A DNA stretch of 64,000 nt from Reticulitermes speratus (GCA_021186555.1 JAJKFL010000004.1:8794001-8858000); one strand, 5' to 3'. Shown: positions 1 to 9,944, numbered from the stretch's first letter. Numbers and translations are program-made. Notes: a model not told the origin generated them from the letters alone.

Positions 1-215
1 GCGGCTTCTCGCGTGCTGGGACTGCGGGTTCGAATCACGCCGAGGGCATGGATGGCTGTATTATGTGAGTGTTGTGTGTTGTCAGGTAGAGGTCTCTGCG
101 ACGGGCTGGTCACTCATCCAGCGGAGTCCTACCGAGTGTGGTGACTGAGTGTGATCGTGAAGCCTCGATAATGAGGAGGCCGTGGCCCACTTAAGGGCTG
201 TTGCGCCATAGAAAC
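1..215 (+). mobile_element. SINE family X, head truncated by window edge
   Basis: This is a tRNA-derived SINE. The B-box-like sequence GGGTTCGAATC lies near 28-38 and is followed by the GGGCATGG junction. The body contains the blocks CAGGTAGAGGTCTCTGCGAC and GGCTGGTCACTC, and the end is GGGCTGTTGCGCCATAGAAA. Five other copies or partial copies in this window share the same order of blocks. The A box is mostly cut by the window start. It is non-autonomous and would depend on a LINE reverse transcriptase. Confidence 0.85.
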
Positions 216-965
216 AAATATCTCCGTCTCAAAAAATATTCTTAAAAAATTCGGGCAGTGGATCACGCACATGCAAGTTTTCCAACACGAAAAACAGCGT
301 CGAATGAAAGAAAATGAATGAGTGATAAGTTAAACGTTTAGACAGAAGTGGCCTTGGCCTAATTTAAGCTGTTACCTCTGCATTTGATTGGCTGGGTTCA
401 GAAAAACCACAAATAACATCAGTCAGGATTTTAGGGTCAAAATTTGATACCAGAAGTCCCTAATTCGACGCACGGTTGCTACCAATCCGACCAATGCGTT
501 CGGTCGGTTTCAGTGCAACACAAAAGAAAACACAAAAACAGGAATTTACATGATTGTCTGGGAGAACGAATGCCAATAAAGTTCGCGTTTGGTCCCTTTA
601 CACGTCAGTGGTTTCAGTTCCGTTTAGTAAACTCGCTGATTTTCTAACAGAGCAACTCTGAAACACGTGATGCAGAAAATTCTACTACTTGATAACAGAA
701 GTTTCCTTCTGGGTCGGTCCCTGTGTGAATTATCAGTTGCTTCCGTCGTACCGCCCTTACTGGGAAACCGGAAGCTGCAGATAGCGCCCCATTCTGAACT
801 AATATAGAGGTGTTGGAACGGTGGATATCCTATTGAATGACTTCACACCGCACAATTATGTTGCAACCTACCAGCTGTTAGTTTTTATCGCAATATAAAC
901 GCTCTGCTATTCAGCGTTCACGAACTAATCGGGAATAACATCTACCATGAACTGAAAGGTGTAGA
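216..965. other. Unassigned intergenic DNA
   Basis: I see no recognisable family here. A 67-codon reading frame at 444-647 has no motif and no support as a gene. Confidence 0.6.
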
Positions 966-1233
966 GAATTTTTTTTTCATGGCTCGACAGCCTCTAGTGG
1001 GCCAGGGCCTCCTCATTATCGAGGCTTTACGATCACACTCAGACACGCCATACTCGGTAGGACTCCCCTGGAAGAGTGATCAATCCGACGCAGAGACCTC
1101 TACCTGACAACACACAACACCCACAAAGGACAGACATTCATGCCTCCAGCGGGATTCGAACCCGCAATCCCAGCAAGCGAGCGATCGCAGACCCACTCCT
1201 TAGACCCCGCGGCCACTGGGATCGGCGAGAAGG
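966..1233 (-). mobile_element. SINE family X, full-length
   Basis: On the minus strand it reads from a tRNA-like head starting at about 1230 (GATCCCAGTGGCC, then GGGTTCGAATCCCGC) through the X body to CTGTCGAGCCATGAAAAAAA at about 970. The orientation is opposite to the copy at 1-215. Short reading frames over it are artefacts of the repeat. Confidence 0.88.
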
Positions 1234-2097
1234 AGATATACCTTGATGAAATTCGGGACTGACGCTTAGTTTTCGCGTAAGACGTAAGGGTAATGTCATG
1301 ACGTGGTATACGTTCCCCATAACACGGTATTGAGCGTTTGGCGACGTAGATACGGGGAATTTTTTGATACTCTTACAGGCTGTCCGCTTGTAAGAAGTGA
1401 CGGTGCTCCATGGAGTTACTTATTTATGGTTTCTGTGACGACTCAGTTCAGAATATATGGAGTAGAGTGTAAGGGTGGAGGGAATGGGCGGAGGAAAACC
1501 ACGAAAGCCCTCACCCAGAGTAACCGGTCGCCAGGCTTAGACTTGAAGCCTGTGACCCAGATACTAAACACCGAGACTGCCTATTAGCCTGTGACATACG
1601 GTGAATGTATTTTGCTTATTACGCCTTCTGTACAGTTTTCTTTTGTTTTCAATTTAATACAGCTTTCTTTTCTACATTCCGTCTTCTATCTGCATTCAGA
1701 TAGTTTCTTTAGCTGTATGTGACTTGCGCTCAATCTCATCCGTTGGTTCTCGCAAACTACCGCGTGACATTCCACTGTTGGCTGTGAGGAATTATCGATT
1801 GATCGATTGATATCTCGCTAGAAGGACGTCGCCACTTCTCATCGACTGTGGGTACTCAGCGGACGGACGGACGGACGTATCGTAGCAGTCTTCCACATCC
1901 GGTAGTGTGCTTGTTCAGTTTCACTTGTCTGCTACTTGTAATGTTCGAGAGCTCGAATGTGAATCGATATTTCAACATTGAAACCCTAGCATTGAGGTCG
2001 CTTTTATAAGTACTAAAGTACTCTGTTTCTTGAAGTCTTCCGATCCTACTAAAGGTTACGTAGCTAACTAACTAACTAACTAACTAACTATCATATC
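1234..2097. other. Unassigned DNA with two simple repeats
   Basis: This stretch contains a (GGAC)n tract at about 1860-1876 and a (CTAA)n tract at about 2060-2093. The 94-codon frame at 1303-1587 shows no recognisable domain. Nothing else is identified. Confidence 0.6.
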
Positions 2098-2108
2098 AGA
2101 CAGTTTTT

Positions 2109-2401
2109 GACCGTTCCATGGCTCAGGCGGTTAGTCGCTGGCCTCTCACCGCGGAGGCCCGGGTTCGATCCCGGGTCGGTCCATGTGGGATTTGTGGTGG
2201 ACAAAGTGGCACTGGGACAGATTTTTCTCCGAGTACTTCGGTTTTCCCCTGCCAGTTTCATTCCTCCGGTGCCCCGTTAAAATGGAAAAGCGGAGAAAAC
2301 CTTATAATATTCATACATCTTCGTCACAGGGTTGTACAGTAAGTCTCAAGGCTGCAGTGCGTCCGTAGCATCTGCTGCGGGACCCTTCAAATAAAAAAAA
2401 C
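2109..2401 (+). mobile_element. SINE family Z, full-length
   Basis: This tRNA-derived SINE has the A-box region CCATGGCTCAGGCGGTTAGT and the B-box region GGGTTCGATCCCGGG. The body runs through GTCCATGTGGGATTTGTGG, GGCACTGGGACAG and TTTTCCCCTG to the tail CAAGGCTGCAGTGCGTCCG and an A-rich end. The 9-bp direct repeat ACAGTTTTT at 2100-2108 and 2402-2410 is a plausible target-site duplication. Reading frames across it, such as 2118-2342, are the repeat itself. Confidence 0.9.
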
Positions 2402-2410
2402 ACAGTTTTT

Positions 2411-2640
2411 CTTTAGAAGCTAACACTTGCTCCGCATTTTATGTAACCCGTATGTTCATAACCATGTTCACAACAGCCCACCACTTGTCCCTATCCTGAG
2501 CCAGTCTACGCCTCCCCTCCCCCATCCTGTTTCTGTAAAATCTGGTTTTATTTTGTCGTCCCATCTACGCCTGTATCGTCCAAGTGGTCTTCTTCCGTCA
2601 GGTTTTCCCACCAAATTCATGTAAGTATTTCTGTAAGAAA
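2411..2640 (-). mobile_element. LINE 3' fragment (family L-A)
   Basis: Translated on the minus strand, it gives the signature LVGKPDGRRPLGRYRRRW followed by a DKIKPDF..GWG..DW stretch. This is a very common arthropod repeat, usually annotated as an endonuclease/reverse transcriptase-like C-terminus. Related fragments lie at about 11326, 21560, 30855, 35390 and 36480. Only the last ~65 codons remain. The LINE clade is not determinable from this piece. Confidence 0.7.
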
Positions 2641-2915
2641 GGTTACATGTTTCCTTTATGTACAACTATGTTGCTGCCCTTTTCTGCCTCCGCCTGCTTG
2701 CAGTCGTGGCCGATATCAGGTGTCGACTTACTGGTTGTGAGGTTTGTCATGGCCTTATTTTTGTGAAATGACGTTTGGTTTCACATTGTTGTGTGTTACG
2801 TTCTGCACATTTCAACAGCACAAATTGCCTCGGTTTATGGAAGCTGTATGTTCGGGTTAAAATATAGGGTTTAAATATCTTTAGAGTTATGATTCTGTGT
2901 ATTGCAGTGGGTTGA

Positions 2916-2958
2916 CATGGACGTTTCGGAGCGTTGTGCTGTCTCCATCTTCAGAATT
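2916..2958 (-). other. Hammerhead-like motif, degenerate
   Basis: The minus strand reads CTGAAGA, then a GGAG...CTCC hairpin, then GAAACGTCC. The core boxes are present, but there is no clear stem I closure. It resembles the pseudo-LTR motif of the PLE copies in this window. Confidence 0.4.
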
Positions 2959-3009
2959 TTAAGTCATACAAGAATTTTAGCATGTCAGAAGACCAGAATT
3001 TGAACAATT

Positions 3010-3355
3010 CTTACATAATGGGTAGGTCTCACATAGTCGCCGTGTATCTGATAGTCGTCAGCTTTTACATAGTCGCCGTGTATCTGATAGTCGCCAGCTT
3101 TTACGTAGTCGCCGTGTATCTGATAGTCACTAGGTCTCACATAGTCACCATGTTTCTGATAGTCGCCAGGTCTCACATAGTCGCCATGTTTCTGACATTC
3201 GCCAGGTATTACATAGTCGCCAGGTCTTACATTTTCGCCATGTTTCTGATAGTCTTCAGCTCTTACATAGTCGCCATGTTTCTGGTAGTCGTCAGGTCTC
3301 ACATAGGCGCCATGTTTGTGATAGTCGCCAGGTCTCACATAGTCGCCATGTATTA
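3010..3355. repeat. 36-bp minisatellite, about 9.5 copies
   Basis: The period is 36 bp, with a unit close to ACATAGTCGCCATGTTTCTG plus ATAGTCGCCAGGTCTC. Because 36 is a multiple of three, open frames run through it on both strands (2934-3356 plus, 2985-3338 minus). These are not genes. Confidence 0.93.
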
Positions 3356-3371
3356 GAACAGGGTTTATAAT

Positions 3372-3606
3372 TCACAAATCACACACCAACAAAATGCACT
3401 ATATTTTCACTTTTTATTCTTTAACCCCTACATACGTTTCAGCCCTTACAAGGCCATCTTCAGGGGGCTCGTAATGTACATTTACTTTACATACATTGTT
3501 TATGTCTGCTATTATGTTATATATTACATGTAGTCAAGTTTCATTATCATTTATAGATTACAGTTATTTATAATTTATGTATTTAAATATATAAAACATA
3601 GAATAT
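3372..3606 (-). mobile_element. Penelope-like element pseudo-LTR fragment
   Basis: The insertion is bounded by a perfect 12-bp direct repeat, AGGGTTTATAAT, at 3360-3371 and 3607-3618. On the minus strand it contains a hammerhead motif and the tail AAAATATAGTGCATTTTGTTG, shared with the PLE fragments at about 44.2-44.5 kb. It is only 235 bp and has no coding sequence. The 12-bp duplication and the tail are direct sequence observations. The PLE assignment rests on similarity to fragments linked to GIY-YIG coding sequence elsewhere in the window. Confidence 0.75.
3425..3468 (-). ncRNA. Hammerhead ribozyme motif (PLE)
   Basis: The minus strand carries stem I CCCC, core CTGAAGA (plus 3457-3463), one extra T, a stem II hairpin GGCCTT/AGGGCT, GAAA (3437-3440), AC, the loop GTAT, then GTA and GGGG closing stem I by four G-C pairs. 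All conserved core positions (CUGANGA, GAAA, a UA cleavage context) are intact. Hammerhead motifs in PLE pseudo-LTRs are established. Activity of this copy is inference. Confidence 0.72.
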
Positions 3607-3618
3607 AGGGTTTATAAT

Positions 3619-4528
3619 GTTCTTGTCTCAAATAATGAATGACACCTCCTTCCAGATCCTTGCCTACCAGCTCACCATGATCAATGGACGCAGTAACATA
3701 TGTAGTCGAAAGATCGTCTTTAGGGAGCCTAAGATCTATTTTCGTGGAAGCTGCTGTCGACGTGACGACTGGCTTTCATTTCAGTTAATTTCCAATTTCC
3801 TGCCGTCAGCAACAAACTTCCGCTCCATGTTTGCCGTCCTCTTCCTCCGCGCTGCCTGCGCTGTGGCCAAAGTGACGATTCTGAAGTTCGTGGTCAGTTC
3901 AGTAAGTCTGCGTCACGACCCTCACAACATACTGAGTGTTGTTCCAGCAGATTGTTTTGCATTATCCTTTCCTGTGCACTTTTATCAGTAAATTGTTACC
4001 GAGACTTTCTCACCCTATATCAGTTGAAGCCCACGTGACTGCTATAAGTTCAGTTATGTGAATTCCTGTGTCCTGTGTTTTAACATCCGTTCTTCTTACT
4101 GTTTTTTTTTTGTATTATAAATTATATTACATTTTATTACAATATTATTCCATATATTATGTAGTATAATTTGTAAAGAATGTGATATATTACATTATTC
4201 ATATAGTTTGTATTATAAATTAAAATAATCATTTCGAGTCCATTTCCTTTTCTGATTTTTTTCTTAATTTCAATTAATGCTTTAATTTCTATATCCTTTG
4301 TTAAGCATCATGTCCATTCGACCTTCGTTTTTTGTACGTATCCTTAAAATCTAGTTGTCCTTGTAATTCCTACATCCTGTGTTTATCATAACGTTCTTTC
4401 ACTTATTTCTTTGTTTTCTTATTTTGTTTCTTTCCTCTTTGTTCCTTCTTTCTTAGTTCATTTTTATCGTTTTTTTATTCTTCCTTCTTTCAATTTTCAT
4501 TTCCTTCTCCAAAGCGTTTACACCGACT
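3619..4528. other. Unassigned, AT-rich second half
   Basis: I recognise no element. The 124-codon frame at 3617-3991 has no motif I know. The AT-rich 4100-4500 portion is low complexity. Confidence 0.5.
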
Positions 4529-4529
4529 A

Positions 4530-4680
4530 TGGGGCCCGCCCAAACTACTGTTCTGTGCTTACCGGGGTTATTTCCCGGGGGTAAAGCGGCCGAGGCAGAT
4601 AGTTAACCATAACTCCATCTAGTGCCGAGGTTAAGAATGAGTGGAGCTATACCTCTACTCTTTCTCTGTCTTCTTGTTGT
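4530..4680 (+). mobile_element. SINE family V, 5'-truncated
   Basis: It contains the family V blocks TTTCCCGGGGGTAAAGCGGC, CATCTAGTGCCGAGGTTAAG and AGCTATACCTCTACTC. The tRNA-like head is missing or unrecognisable. The better copies are at 34940-35200 (plus) and 58369-58642 (minus). Confidence 0.75.
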
Positions 4681-5384
4681 TAGCACAGATAACTTTATCT
4701 TTGCCCTTTTCTCTCATTTGACATCCCACCCCATTCGTGATACCACAGTTGGCACCCAGCAACCTCCACTGTTCAAGTTTCAATTCATACAGCAGTGTTG
4801 GTGTTGCCACCTACCGCGCTGTCTCTCTCTCTCTGCTTTATACCAATTTCCTTCCCCCCGGAAGTCGAATTTAAAAGCATTGAGTTTCGCTCTGAAATGT
4901 CGAGTTAACAGCGACTATGTATGGGAGTGGCGTGTGTGTATTGTAAACACATAAATGGCGTAACTGTATCTAAAGCTAAAGATGAGATCAGAATTTAAAA
5001 ATATTATGTATTGTTCCCAAGATAAACGTATTGAAAAACTGCGGCCTTCTGGGACGTGATACCATGTATTTTGGTACAAACGTTTCTGAGAAGCCGGTTA
5101 TCTCCATCTTCATCCCTTTTCCGGGTAACGTGAGATTTATGATATTGAATGTATGCTGTTTTATAATTAATGAGGGGTGTTGTGAAAATACTCCTGTAGC
5201 CGGCACACAGACACGTACATAAATATGGGTTAAATTCTTTGTCGGCGTTTCCTGCCTATTCTGAATTTCCCCGTGCTTTATCGGCAACTTCTTCTGCGTG
5301 GCAGTAATGTGTGTTGTCTGAATGCTCTTCTGCAGAGGTATATGTTTCTGCTTCGCAGACTTAGAGAAATTCTAGGCGTGTAAA
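4681..5384. other. Unassigned DNA
   Basis: No recognisable element or gene. The 99-codon minus frame (4988-5287) and 110-codon plus frame (4622-4954) have no family signature, and the latter starts inside the SINE. Confidence 0.5.
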
Positions 5385-5385
5385 G

Positions 5386-5427
5386 ACCCACGCCTTAGAC
5401 CGCGCGGCCACTGGGATCGGCGCACCA
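5386..5427 (-). mobile_element. SINE X head fragment
   Basis: This is the first ~40 bp of the X/Y tRNA-like head (GATCCCAGTGGCCGCGCGGT on the minus strand, ending in GGCGTGGG). The rest of the SINE is absent. Confidence 0.75.
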
Positions 5428-5593
5428 CTGTTTAGAGGGTAAATTATAAAGTAAACAAGTAGTCCCTCCGTCATCCGAATCCCTGTCATCCGGATCCCCG
5501 GATAATCCGAACAATTTTGGACCAATTCAATTTATTTTACACCAACTAATGCACACGTAAAACCACTTTTTTGTAGTTTTTATTGTAAAATGT

Positions 5594-5632
5594 ACCCCTA
5601 CACGTGTTTCGATCCTCGGATCATTGTCAGGG
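5594..5632 (-). other. Hammerhead motif with broken core (G8 to A)
   Basis: On the minus strand the core reads CTGACAA instead of CTGANGA, followed by the hairpin GATCC/GGATC, GAAACACGTGTA and GGGG. The substituted position corresponds to G8, a catalytic residue in hammerheads, so this arm should be inactive. The opposed arm at 6640-6677 keeps G8. Confidence 0.65.
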
Positions 5633-5997
5633 TTTTTTTTTAAAAAAAGCCACTATCACTTCAACTGCATATTTTGAAGGGTCCAATAGCACTCATGTCT
5701 TAATATTTGTTTAAAAATATCTGAATTTTAAAATTCATAAAACATTAAAACTTATGATTCATAACTTAAAGTCGTAGTTAAAATGTTTTGGTTAACGGCG
5801 TAGATGCTGGTGTCAAGAATCGTGGTATGTTCCTGCGGGCTGTAAAATAAATAAATAAATTATAATTACTTATAAATTTTGTTTTACGTTGCCTGATTGA
5901 TAATAAATTTTAAATTTTAGTATTAATTTTGCATGAATGACGTACCGTATGCTGTGTGTGCTGTTGTGAGGAGCGGTGTGTGCTGTCTGTTGTCTGG

Positions 5998-6096
5998 TGA
6001 AGTTTACTATGATGGAGTATCAGGTTCTGAAGGTTGTGTAATAGCGGGGGTGGGTGGGGTGAGGTTAATAAATTTCACACTGTTTTCACCGTGCAT
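5998..6096 (-). pseudogene. PLE ORF N-terminal fragment
   Basis: Reading leftward from the ATG at 6096, the peptide begins MHGENSVKFINL and hits a stop after about 30 codons. The start matches the fragment at 44248-44385 (MHGEDNIKF) and two further starts at about 6755 and 44491. Only the N-terminus survives. The conserved start context identifies it as the same PLE family. Confidence 0.55.
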
Positions 6097-6105
6097 TTCT
6101 ACGAA

Positions 6106-6216
6106 TCAAATTAAATAAACCAACAAATGCACTATTTTACTACTTTATTGTAGTGTCTGTGACGGGCACTACAATAAAGTCGTCAAATAGTGCATTTGTT
6201 GGTTTATTTAATTTGA
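6106..6216. repeat. Near-perfect 50-bp-arm hairpin
   Basis: Arms 6106-6155 and 6167-6216 are inverted copies with an 11-bp loop. The arm sequence includes the PLE tail block AAATAGTGCATTTGTTGG. It sits between the GIY-YIG remnant and the ORF start and looks like two fused inverted PLE tails. Confidence 0.85.
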
Positions 6217-6545
6217 GGTTAATAAGTTGGAATAGCGGGTTTTTGTCTGCTACGTATTGCTCGCCGATCAATAACTGCTGTCTATGATAAAGTTGTATAT
6301 ATAAGTTTTCGGTTATGTTCATATGCCAGCCTTTTTTGCATATTTTTATTAATTGCATACTATCGTGCATTGGGCCATATTCATGTTGGTTTTTCAAAAT
6401 GTGTAAGGCGTATGCTGATTTTTGGTTCTTTATTTTTTATATATCTGGTATGTTCTATATATCTTGCCTTTAGATTCTTCCAGTCTGGCCAACATAATAA
6501 CTGTTACAAGTGTTACATCTTAAACTGCAAATCCCACTGTTTTTA
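6140..6545 (-). pseudogene. Decayed GIY-YIG endonuclease domain of a PLE
   Basis: The minus strand translates as GIC..RCNTCNSYYVGQTGRI, then in-frame stops, then SAYALHIL, NQHEYGPMHDSM, KICKKGWHMNITENLYIQ and GEQYVADKNPLFQL. The aligned domain at 32265-32681 reads GIY..KCNTCNKEYVGQTGR, SAYALHIL, KHEYGTIDTIM and MNSLENFYIQ, so homology is clear. The GIY tyrosine is Cys, and there are at least three stops between the YVG motif and the SAYALHIL block. It is a pseudogene of a PLE reverse transcriptase/endonuclease C-terminus. Confidence 0.85.
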
Positions 6546-6639
6546 TATTTATCATTGTTTTGTGCATGGATTTTAAGTATGTTCTGGGTGGTGTTGCTTC
6601 AAAATATGCAATTGAAGTGTAGTGGCTTTTTAAAAAAAA

Positions 6640-6677
6640 CCCTGACGATGATCCGAGGATCGAAACACGTGTAGGGG
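6640..6677 (+). ncRNA. Hammerhead ribozyme motif (PLE)
   Basis: The core CTGACGA (6642-6648), extra T, stem II GATCC/GGATC, GAAA (6662-6665), CACGT, GTA (6671-6673) and GGGG are present. Stem I is short, with CC at 6640-6641 pairing GG after the predicted cleavage site. The segment ACACGTGT around stem III is self-complementary. Confidence 0.68.
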
Positions 6678-7206
6678 TACATTTTACAATAAAAATTACA
6701 AAAAAGTGGTTTTACGTGTGCATTAGTTGGTGTAAAATAAATTGAATTAGTGAAAATGCACGGTGACAGCAATATAAAATTTTGGACCAGTTACAACCTT
6801 CTCTTTCGCCCGGTGATACGGTCATTGTCCGGATCACCGGGGGGAAATCTGAGACAATCGGTACTCCGAGACTCGTGGCGTGTGTGACGCGGGACGATCC
6901 AGGAAGTGTTTAACTCTTCAGCAGTGAGGACGTGATATGTCGGATGTCGTAGCTGTCTTTCTATCTTATTTCTCAGTTATAGTGAAATAATAGCGACAAA
7001 AGCCCCATTATTATTATTATTATTATTATGTACTATTAGGTGCAGTATTTAGGCTCTAAAGAGTTATGCTTTAGCTTTGAGTGGTGATTTTTTCGTATGT
7101 TACTTATACTAGTACACCGGAGTTTCCCCCTCGGTGATTCGAATTCCCCGGTAATCCGGACTACACCTCCCACCATATATTCCGGATGACCGGGGGACTA
7201 CTGTAA

Positions 7207-7827
7207 CAAGAAAATTTATTAAACATATGCAGTTTTTGTTAATTTCTTCCATTTCTTTTAGTTTTGTCTAAAGTGGTAACACTTCCGAAGATATGTTTGA
7301 CAGATGCGTTTTCTTTATATTATACTCTAGACATAGCTGTGTAAACATTTTTCACTTCGATAAATATATGACGATTTACGCCCGGAATGGGGACAGAATC
7401 GCATGCGGATGTAAAACTGACTTGTGTCAATTTGAACCAGTTTTCTTTAACCCTGAAAATGGAAGCAGAATGTTTCACCGAAACATCAGTGTCAACCTGC
7501 AACACTACGAGATGTCAAGACACTTATACGCTTTGGATTCTTGTACTAAGTCAGATGGACCTGTTCCACACTCTCCAATCGCAATTCTTTAATAATATCC
7601 TCACATTTACACCTAGGTCTTCCAAGTGATCTTCTTCTTTTGAAGCGCGAAGTTTATCTAAACATTTTTAAAATCCAGTTTTTTTTCCCACGGATGACAC
7701 ATTGCTTTTTTATTACTAATATCACCTATTCGTGTTTGAAGCATTCGCCTTTTCTTCGTGGAACTCACACAAAACCTGAAAGACTTCTGTATGTATATAT
7801 TACACTAACTACTACAGTAGGCCTTGC
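7207..7827. other. Dispersed repeat with hammerhead-like remnant, otherwise unassigned
   Basis: At 7449-7490 the plus strand reads CTGAAAATGGAAGCAG, then a GAAACATCAG box, a diverged hammerhead-like hairpin also seen near 31628, 36826 and 46022. Around 7560-7640 there is weak similarity to LINE family L-A on the minus strand. Short frames across 7293-7629 are not supported as genes. Confidence 0.4.
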
Positions 7828-7945
7828 TGTGACGTAGGCTGTGTGTCGCCGGCTTCTCACCGCTGAGGCCCCGGTTTAATTCAAAACACAGTCCATGTGT
7901 GATTTGTCTTGGATAGTGTAGCATTGGGACCCTGCCAGTTAACTA
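7828..7945 (+). mobile_element. SINE family Z, old truncated copy
   Basis: It retains GTCGCCGGCTTCTCACCGCT, GAGGCCCCGGTTTAATTC and GTCCATGTGTGATTTGTC, then decays. The B box is mutated. Confidence 0.7.
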
Positions 7946-8555
7946 GTATTATCCCACCAGTGCTCAATATTCGTTCTTCACCCGGGAGATAGACATTGGG
8001 CCCACAGAGGCCGCTGCTGTACAGACACATACGTATAATAAGAAATATATAAGTACTTAGAAATATTTAAATAATTAACCAGCTCTGTATCGACTTGTCG
8101 CGGTTTCATAAATGGGCTTTTCAGTTATATCTGCAGATATTCAGTTCGTTACTCTGCAGGACATGTGGCCTAGATCATCGGTGACCTAGAAAGTGCGTTG
8201 TGTATTTCAGAGTTCACTTCCAGCCGTTGGAAAAGAAATAGGAAACAGAATATACGTCGGTCTCAACATTTAGAACAACTGCCTACGGATATTACTATCC
8301 ACTCTTCTGTCATTAAACAGTGAAGATAGAAGCAATATGTTTCTTCGAAATGCTGGTAACCACCAGTCAGGCTATGGCTTTTATAACCCTGGATACAGAA
8401 ACATTAATACCGCTGTGAAATTTCATGTTAGGTAGCAATGTTTTGAGCAATGTAAATTAATTTTTGACGCGTTTATAAAGAAAATTTGCATCCCGGATAT
8501 AACGCTGAATACATTTTCGTGGGAGCGAAAAATGTTCCGAACAACGTATGCAGCG
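7946..8555. other. Unassigned DNA
   Basis: At 8319-8365 there is a diverged GTGAAGATAGAAGCA...TTCGAAATGCTGG motif of the hammerhead-like dispersed repeat. I recognise nothing else. Confidence 0.4.
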
Positions 8556-8559
8556 CACA

Positions 8560-8830
8560 CTTATGTCTGATACAGTCTTTATGTCCGATACTAACTTCAT
8601 GTCCAGTGCACTCTTTTATGACCTATACACTCTTCATGTCCGATACAGTCATGTCCGATAATTTATGTCCAGTACACACTTTATGTAACATACACACTTT
8701 TTATCCGATACACTCGTTTTATGTCGGATACACTCTTGATGTCCGATACACTGTCTATGTCCGATGTAGTCTACGTCCAATACGCTGTATGTACGACACA
8801 AGCTTTTGATTCCATACTCTTTATGTCCGA
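8560..8830. repeat. Degenerate tandem repeat of TATGTCCGATACACTC-like units
   Basis: Units of roughly 16-20 bp based on TTATGTCCGATACACTCTT repeat irregularly. Overlapping frames on both strands (8486-8809, 8649-8837) are by-products. Confidence 0.8.
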
Positions 8831-8875
8831 AAGACACAGAGACAGCTCAGAATATCAAAATTGGACTATAAAGGA

Positions 8876-9098
8876 GACAGACGCACGCGGAGACAGCTCA
8901 AAATATGGTCATGAAGGAGACAGACGCACCCGGAGACAGCTCAAAATATGGTCATGAAGGAGACAGACGCACACGGAGACAGCTCAAAATATGGTCATGA
9001 AGGAGACAGACGCACGCGGAGACAGCTCAAAATATGGTCATGAAGGAGACAGACGCACACGGAGACAGCTCAAAATATGGTCATGAAGGATACAGACA
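8876..9098. repeat. 43-bp minisatellite, about 5 copies
   Basis: The unit begins GACAGACGCACGCGGAGACA and ends TATGGTCATGAAGGA. It directly follows the previous degenerate array. Copies are nearly identical, suggesting recent expansion. Confidence 0.93.
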
Positions 9099-9944
9099 CA
9101 CACGTACATGTCCACAACTTATGCTGTATCAGTATGTTGTCCTTTCTTCTATGCTTATGTTTGTCAAGTGCGCTCTTTCCTTACTCTTATCCAGTTTAAA
9201 TCTCATATTTATTTCCAGACTAATTCAACTTCTTGGGTTTCATCTCCCTAACAGTATTAGGCGCAGTTTGTGAAACTATTATGCAATTTTCTCCCTCGCT
9301 TTACTGCTGTTCATATACAAACAATTCCCTAAGCATTTCGACCTCAAACACTAATCCTGTGAGATTTGAGGTTTTCATGGCGGTGAAGATTTAGACTGTC
9401 AACTTGTGGACTATGACGCCGTGTAGTTACGTCTTCTTTGTGGTTTTATTTTACGACGCTAGCATTATATCATACTGTGTAGGATGAGTGATTATGAATT
9501 GGAAACGATATAGAGGGAGGCGGTCAAGGCCTGATTGGTGTCCCGGGATTTTATCGAGGTACTGAGGAAAACCAAGAATCACTGCAGTTATACTGGCCAA
9601 GATTCGAACCATATATCTCCCGAATGCGGGTATGGAACCTTATCCCCACACCAGTCTGTTCTGTTTATGGGTTTCTACCAGCGTTTCGGAGGTACCGGAA
9701 ACCTCAGTCTTCATAGTACAAGACGGCACGCTGTCGCAGCCCAGAAGACGATACTTTGAACGGTGTGTGCTTCCCTTAAAGTGAGAGACCAAGTTTCACA
9801 CTCACATTGGAACAGGCAGTGTTGTGTTATACGTATCTTGACGTAAAGAAGCGACTACGGCTGTATAATGTTTCTGATTCTTGTTCTCATGTTTGATCCA
9901 GTAAACGCGCGCCATTATAAAGTATTACGAGTCAATACGATGGA
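9099..9944. other. Unassigned DNA
   Basis: A segment at 9540-9680 contains a tRNA-like B-box complement (GATTCGAACCATATATCTCC) and a GGTACTGAGGAAAACCA block distantly echoed near 27935-27965, so it may be an old SINE. No gene is seen. Confidence 0.4.

Larger units (their letters stand above)
5525..6777 (-). mobile_element. Composite Penelope-like element with 12-bp TSD
   Basis: The insertion is flanked by the perfect repeat AATTTTGGACCA at 5513-5524 and 6778-6789. About 110 bp at each end form an inverted repeat (about 5525-5640 versus 6630-6752) carrying opposed hammerhead motifs. Between them, on the minus strand, lie a decayed GIY-YIG domain (about 6140-6540), a strong hairpin (6106-6216) and a short PLE-type ORF start (ATG at 6096). 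The right end carries a second ORF start, ATGCACGGTGA, at about 6755. This is consistent with a partial tandem PLE plus an inverted terminal copy. Confidence 0.8.
5455..7206. mobile_element. pogo-like MITE split by a PLE insertion
   Basis: The left end contains AGTAGTCCCTCCGTCATCCG near 5459. The right end, read inward on the minus strand, contains CAGTAGTCCCCCGGTCATCC near 7203. Both ends are rich in ATCCGG-type blocks resembling pogo/Tigger terminal repeats. The MITE halves are about 5455-5524 and 6778-7206. They are separated by a PLE with a 12-bp target duplication. No transposase is visible, so the superfamily assignment is by terminal-sequence style only. Confidence 0.65.

Noticed and set aside
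2934-3356. 140-residue Ile/Val/Ala-rich plus frame and 117-residue minus frame
   Set aside because: Both are translations of a 36-bp minisatellite. A period that is a multiple of three keeps several frames open.
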